Assembly: GCA_026712885.1 (NCBI GenBank)
Contig: JAPOPO010000547.1
Coordinates: forward strand, 1 to 7,678
Direction: 5' to 3'
Length of the DNA stretch: 7,678 bases
DNA from: Rhodospirillales bacterium
GTDB taxonomy: Bacteria; Pseudomonadota; Alphaproteobacteria; UBA828
The notes beneath the pieces were generated by a model. It did not search any database. It was given only the letters and a program-made list of their open reading frames with translations, and was not told the DNA's origin. Below are positions 5,944-7,678 of this stretch, in pieces. The translations under genes were made by a program, and so were the position numbers. Position 1 is the stretch's first letter, and every line of letters starts with the position of its first letter.

Positions 5944-7052
5944 GCGGTGCCCTCCGGCGGCCAGTCCGGCGCTGTCGGTGGCGTGCCGAGAGGGCTGAGC
6001 CAGGTGACGTGGCCCATCTTGCGGCCGTCGCGGGTCTCCGCCTTGCCGTAGAGGTGGAGGTGCGCGGCAGGGTCCGTGGCGAGCACCGGCCAGTGCTCGA
6101 CATCGGCACCGATCAGGTTCTTCATGCACGCATTGGCACGGCGTGCCGTGGAGCCGAGCGGCAGGCCGCAGATGGCGCGGACATGCTGCGCGAATTGGCT
6201 GGTCTCGCAGCCCTCGATAGTCCAGTGGCCCGAGGTGTGAACGCGGGGGGCGATCTCGTTGACCAGCAGCCGGCCGTCCTCGGTGACGAAGAGCTCGACG
6301 CAGAGCACGCCCACATGGTCGAGCGCTTTGACGATGCGCTCGGCGCCCTCGCGCGCGGCCTTCGCGAGGGCAGGGGGGATGGCGGCCGGCGCCAGCGTCA
6401 CGTCCAGGATGCCGTTGACGTGGCGGTTCTCGACCGGATCGAAGCTTGCAACCTGCCCGTCGGGCGCTCGGGCCACGACTACCGAGACCTCGCGCTCGAT
6501 GGGCGCGTAGGCTTCCAGGATCGCGGGCCGGCCGCCAAGCGCATCGCGCCAGGCCACGAGCAGGTCGTCGTCCGCGGCCAACACGACCTGACCCTTGCCG
6601 TCGTAGCCGAGGGTCTGGGTCTTGAGCACGGCGGGCCGGCCGATCCGCGCATCGGAAGCCGCGTTGTCGGCGCCCACCTCGACCGCCGCATAGGGCGTCG
6701 TCTTCAGGCCGAGGCCGCGCACGAAATCCTTTTCGGCGATGCGGTTCTGGGCGACGCGGAGCGAGCGGGCGCCCGGCCGCACCGGGATCCGCTCCGCGAG
6801 CCGCTCCAGTGCCGATGCCGGCACGTTCTCGAACTCGGTGGTGACGACATCCACCGCCGCGCCGAAGGCGTCGAGCGCCGCGAGGTCGTCGTAGTCCGCG
6901 ACGGTCTCCGCGGCTGAGACCTGCGCGGCCGGGCCGCCCGGCTCGGGTGAGAAGATGTGGCAGCGGTAGCCGAGAGGCGCGGCGGCGATCGCCAGCATCC
7001 GGCCGAGCTGGCCGCCGCCGAGGATGCCGATGGTGGCGCCCGGCGCGATCAC
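5940..7052 (-). CDS. purK: N5-carboxyaminoimidazole ribonucleotide synthase PurK
   Basis: PurK is an ATP-grasp enzyme that uses ATP and bicarbonate to carboxylate 5-aminoimidazole ribonucleotide (AIR) to N5-CAIR in de novo purine synthesis, in the cytoplasm. With the start used here it is 370 residues, the usual size. It shows the N-terminal GILGGGQLGRML (9-20), TEFENVP (72-78), the ATP-binding loop LKTQTLGYDGKGQ (143-155), and the metal-binding carboxylates E253 and N265-E266. NEIAPRVHTSGHWTIEG spans 265-281, followed by SQFAQHVRAICGLPLG (285-300), and GKAETRDGRKMGHV (336-349) is near the end. I chose GTG 7052. It sits 4 nt after the purE stop and places the glycine-rich motif at the normal distance from the N-terminus. 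The longer frame from an ATG at 7133 adds 27 proline- and arginine-rich residues that are out-of-frame purE sequence. It is co-transcribed downstream of purE, which supplies the next pathway step. Confidence 0.95.
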   Translation of the reverse strand: MIAPGATIGILGGGQLGRMLAIAAAPLGYRCHIFSPEPGGPAAQVSAAETVADYDDLAALDAFGAAVDVVTTEFENVPASALERLAERIPVRPGARSLRVAQNRIAEKDFVRGLGLKTTPYAAVEVGADNAASDARIGRPAVLKTQTLGYDGKGQVVLAADDDLLVAWRDALGGRPAILEAYAPIEREVSVVVARAPDGQVASFDPVENRHVNGILDVTLAPAAIPPALAKAAREGAERIVKALDHVGVLCVELFVTEDGRLLVNEIAPRVHTSGHWTIEGCETSQFAQHVRAICGLPLGSTARRANACMKNLIGADVEHWPVLATDPAAHLHLYGKAETRDGRKMGHVTWLSPLGTPPTAPDWPPEGTA

Positions 7053-7056
7053 GGGA

Positions 7057-7548
7057 TCAGGACTCTGGTGCTTCGGCGACCGCGGCGGTCTGATTGGCGC
7101 GCCACGCGTCGAGCGCGGCGGCCACGCGTTCATCCCCGAGGGCGACGATCGCGGCGGCGAGCAGGGCCGCGTTGACCGCGCCGGCGCGCCCGATGGCGAC
7201 CGTGCCGACCGGCACGCCCGCCGGCATCTGGACGATGGAGAGCAGGCTGTCCATGCCCTTCAGGCTCTTGCTCTCGACCGGGACGCCGATGACCGGCAGC
7301 GGCGTCATCGAGGCGGTCATGCCGGGCAGGTGCGCAGCCCCGCCCGCGCCCGCGACGATTACCTTGAGGCCCCGGTCGCGGGCTTCCTCGGCGTACGCGA
7401 CGAGCCGCTTGGGCGTGCGGTGCGCGGAGACGATTCGAGTCTCGAACGGGACGCCGAGCGCTTCCAGGGTCTCGGCCGCATGGCGCATGGTCTCCCAGTC
7501 CGACTGGCTTCCCATGATGATCCCGACCGCTGCGCTGGTCTCGCTCAT
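7057..7548 (-). CDS. purE: N5-carboxyaminoimidazole ribonucleotide mutase PurE (class I)
   Basis: PurE rearranges N5-CAIR, the PurK product, to 4-carboxy-AIR. At 163 residues it has normal class I length and all active-site blocks: IIMGSQSDWETM (10-21), SAHRTP (41-46) with the catalytic H43, AGAGGAAHLPGM (66-77), and PVIGVPVESKSLKGMDSLLS (85-104). These are followed by IVQMPAGVPVGTVAIG (105-120) and AGAVNAALLA (122-131). The start is ATG 7548, with GGGGAG four bases upstream. An in-frame ATG at 7596 would add 16 arginine- and glycine-rich residues and would lie within the likely promoter -10, so I reject it. PurE stops 4 nt before the purK start, a tight two-gene operon. Confidence 0.96.
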   Translation of the reverse strand: MSETSAAVGIIMGSQSDWETMRHAAETLEALGVPFETRIVSAHRTPKRLVAYAEEARDRGLKVIVAGAGGAAHLPGMTASMTPLPVIGVPVESKSLKGMDSLLSIVQMPAGVPVGTVAIGRAGAVNAALLAAAIVALGDERVAAALDAWRANQTAAVAEAPES

Positions 7549-7552
7549 GGCG

Positions 7553-7558
7553 CTCCCC
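7553..7558 (-). promoter_or_regulatory. Shine-Dalgarno that fixes the purE start
   Basis: On the minus strand GGGGAG lies 4 nt before the ATG at 7548. No comparable purine-rich site precedes the alternative ATG at 7596. This supports the shorter 163-residue PurE. Confidence 0.65.
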
Positions 7559-7594
7559 GTTTCCGGCTCCCGCCGCCCCCGTCCGCGACGCGGC

Positions 7595-7622
7595 ATCCTA
7601 GCCCATCTTCACTACCCGTCAA
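7595..7622 (-). promoter_or_regulatory. Likely sigma-70 promoter of purE-purK
   Basis: Reading the minus strand, TTGACG (7622-7617) is a five-of-six -35 match. It is followed after 16 bp by TAGGAT (7600-7595), a four-of-six -10 match. Transcription would begin near 7588, giving a leader of about 40 nt before the purE ATG at 7548. I see no clear purine-repressor box or riboswitch in that leader. Confidence 0.5.
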
Positions 7623-7678
7623 ACAATCTCTTTCGACATCATGCGCTTAGGGTGGACGAAGACACCAGGCAGCCGGTC

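Noticed and set aside
6009..6917. Plus-strand open frame of 302 codons opposite purK
   Set aside because: Antisense shadow of a conserved enzyme; no motifs.
7053..7133. Longer N-terminus for PurK from an ATG at 7133
   Set aside because: It would overlap purE and add a proline- and arginine-rich stretch not found in PurK. GTG 7052 fits the family length and the operon spacing.
7549..7596. Longer N-terminus for PurE from an ATG at 7596
   Set aside because: The ATG falls in the probable -10 element and the extra residues are arginine- and glycine-rich. ATG 7548 has a Shine-Dalgarno.
7619..7678. Short open stretches at the right edge: a minus-strand tail ending in TGA at 7619, and a plus-strand ATG at 7641
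   Set aside because: Each offers fewer than 20 codons inside the window and neither encodes a recognisable peptide. They could be the edges of neighbouring genes, but nothing supports that.

Overview
This is a GC-rich, densely coded stretch of bacterial chromosome with short intergenic gaps. The purE-purK pair, a signal-peptide-bearing isoaspartyl methyltransferase and a DmdB/medium-chain type acyl-CoA ligase together suggest a proteobacterium, most likely an alphaproteobacterium. That assignment is an inference from gene content and base composition; no rRNA or other phylogenetic marker is present. There are no mobile elements, tRNAs, CRISPR arrays or phage genes. Most of it is an ordinary core-genome region.

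Layout. Positions 1-221 hold the N-terminal 73 codons of a minus-strand SixA-type histidine phosphatase, cut off by the window edge. A 101-bp divergent intergenic region follows, with a possible promoter and a clear operator-like palindrome. Four plus-strand genes then run in close order: an acyl-CoA synthetase (323-1966), an exported protein-L-isoaspartate O-methyltransferase (1993-2730), a large polytopic membrane protein with an internal spermidine-synthase-like SAM-fold domain (2737-5199), and a stand-alone class I glutamine amidotransferase (5224-5943). The gaps are 26, 6 and 24 nt, so one transcript is likely. Converging on them from the right is the minus-strand purE-purK pair (7548-7057 and 7052-5940), with a recognisable promoter at 7595-7622. 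The amidotransferase and purK stop codons overlap by 4 nt.

How the genes work together. PurK and PurE carry out consecutive steps of de novo purine synthesis: AIR to N5-CAIR, then N5-CAIR to CAIR. The four-gene plus-strand cluster has no established joint function. The most interesting pair is the methyltransferase and the membrane protein, which look translationally coupled. The first has an export signal. For the second, the positive-inside pattern of my hand-drawn membrane segments places its SAM-fold domain on the outer face of the membrane. Both would then be extracytoplasmic SAM-fold proteins, which raises the question of where SAM comes from there. The membrane protein also lacks the aspartate in the glycine-rich motif of true spermidine synthases, so its substrate is unknown.

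Start corrections. The supported starts are GTG 7052 for purK and ATG 7548 for purE, both shorter than the longest open frame, and ATG 1993 for the methyltransferase, which exposes its signal peptide.
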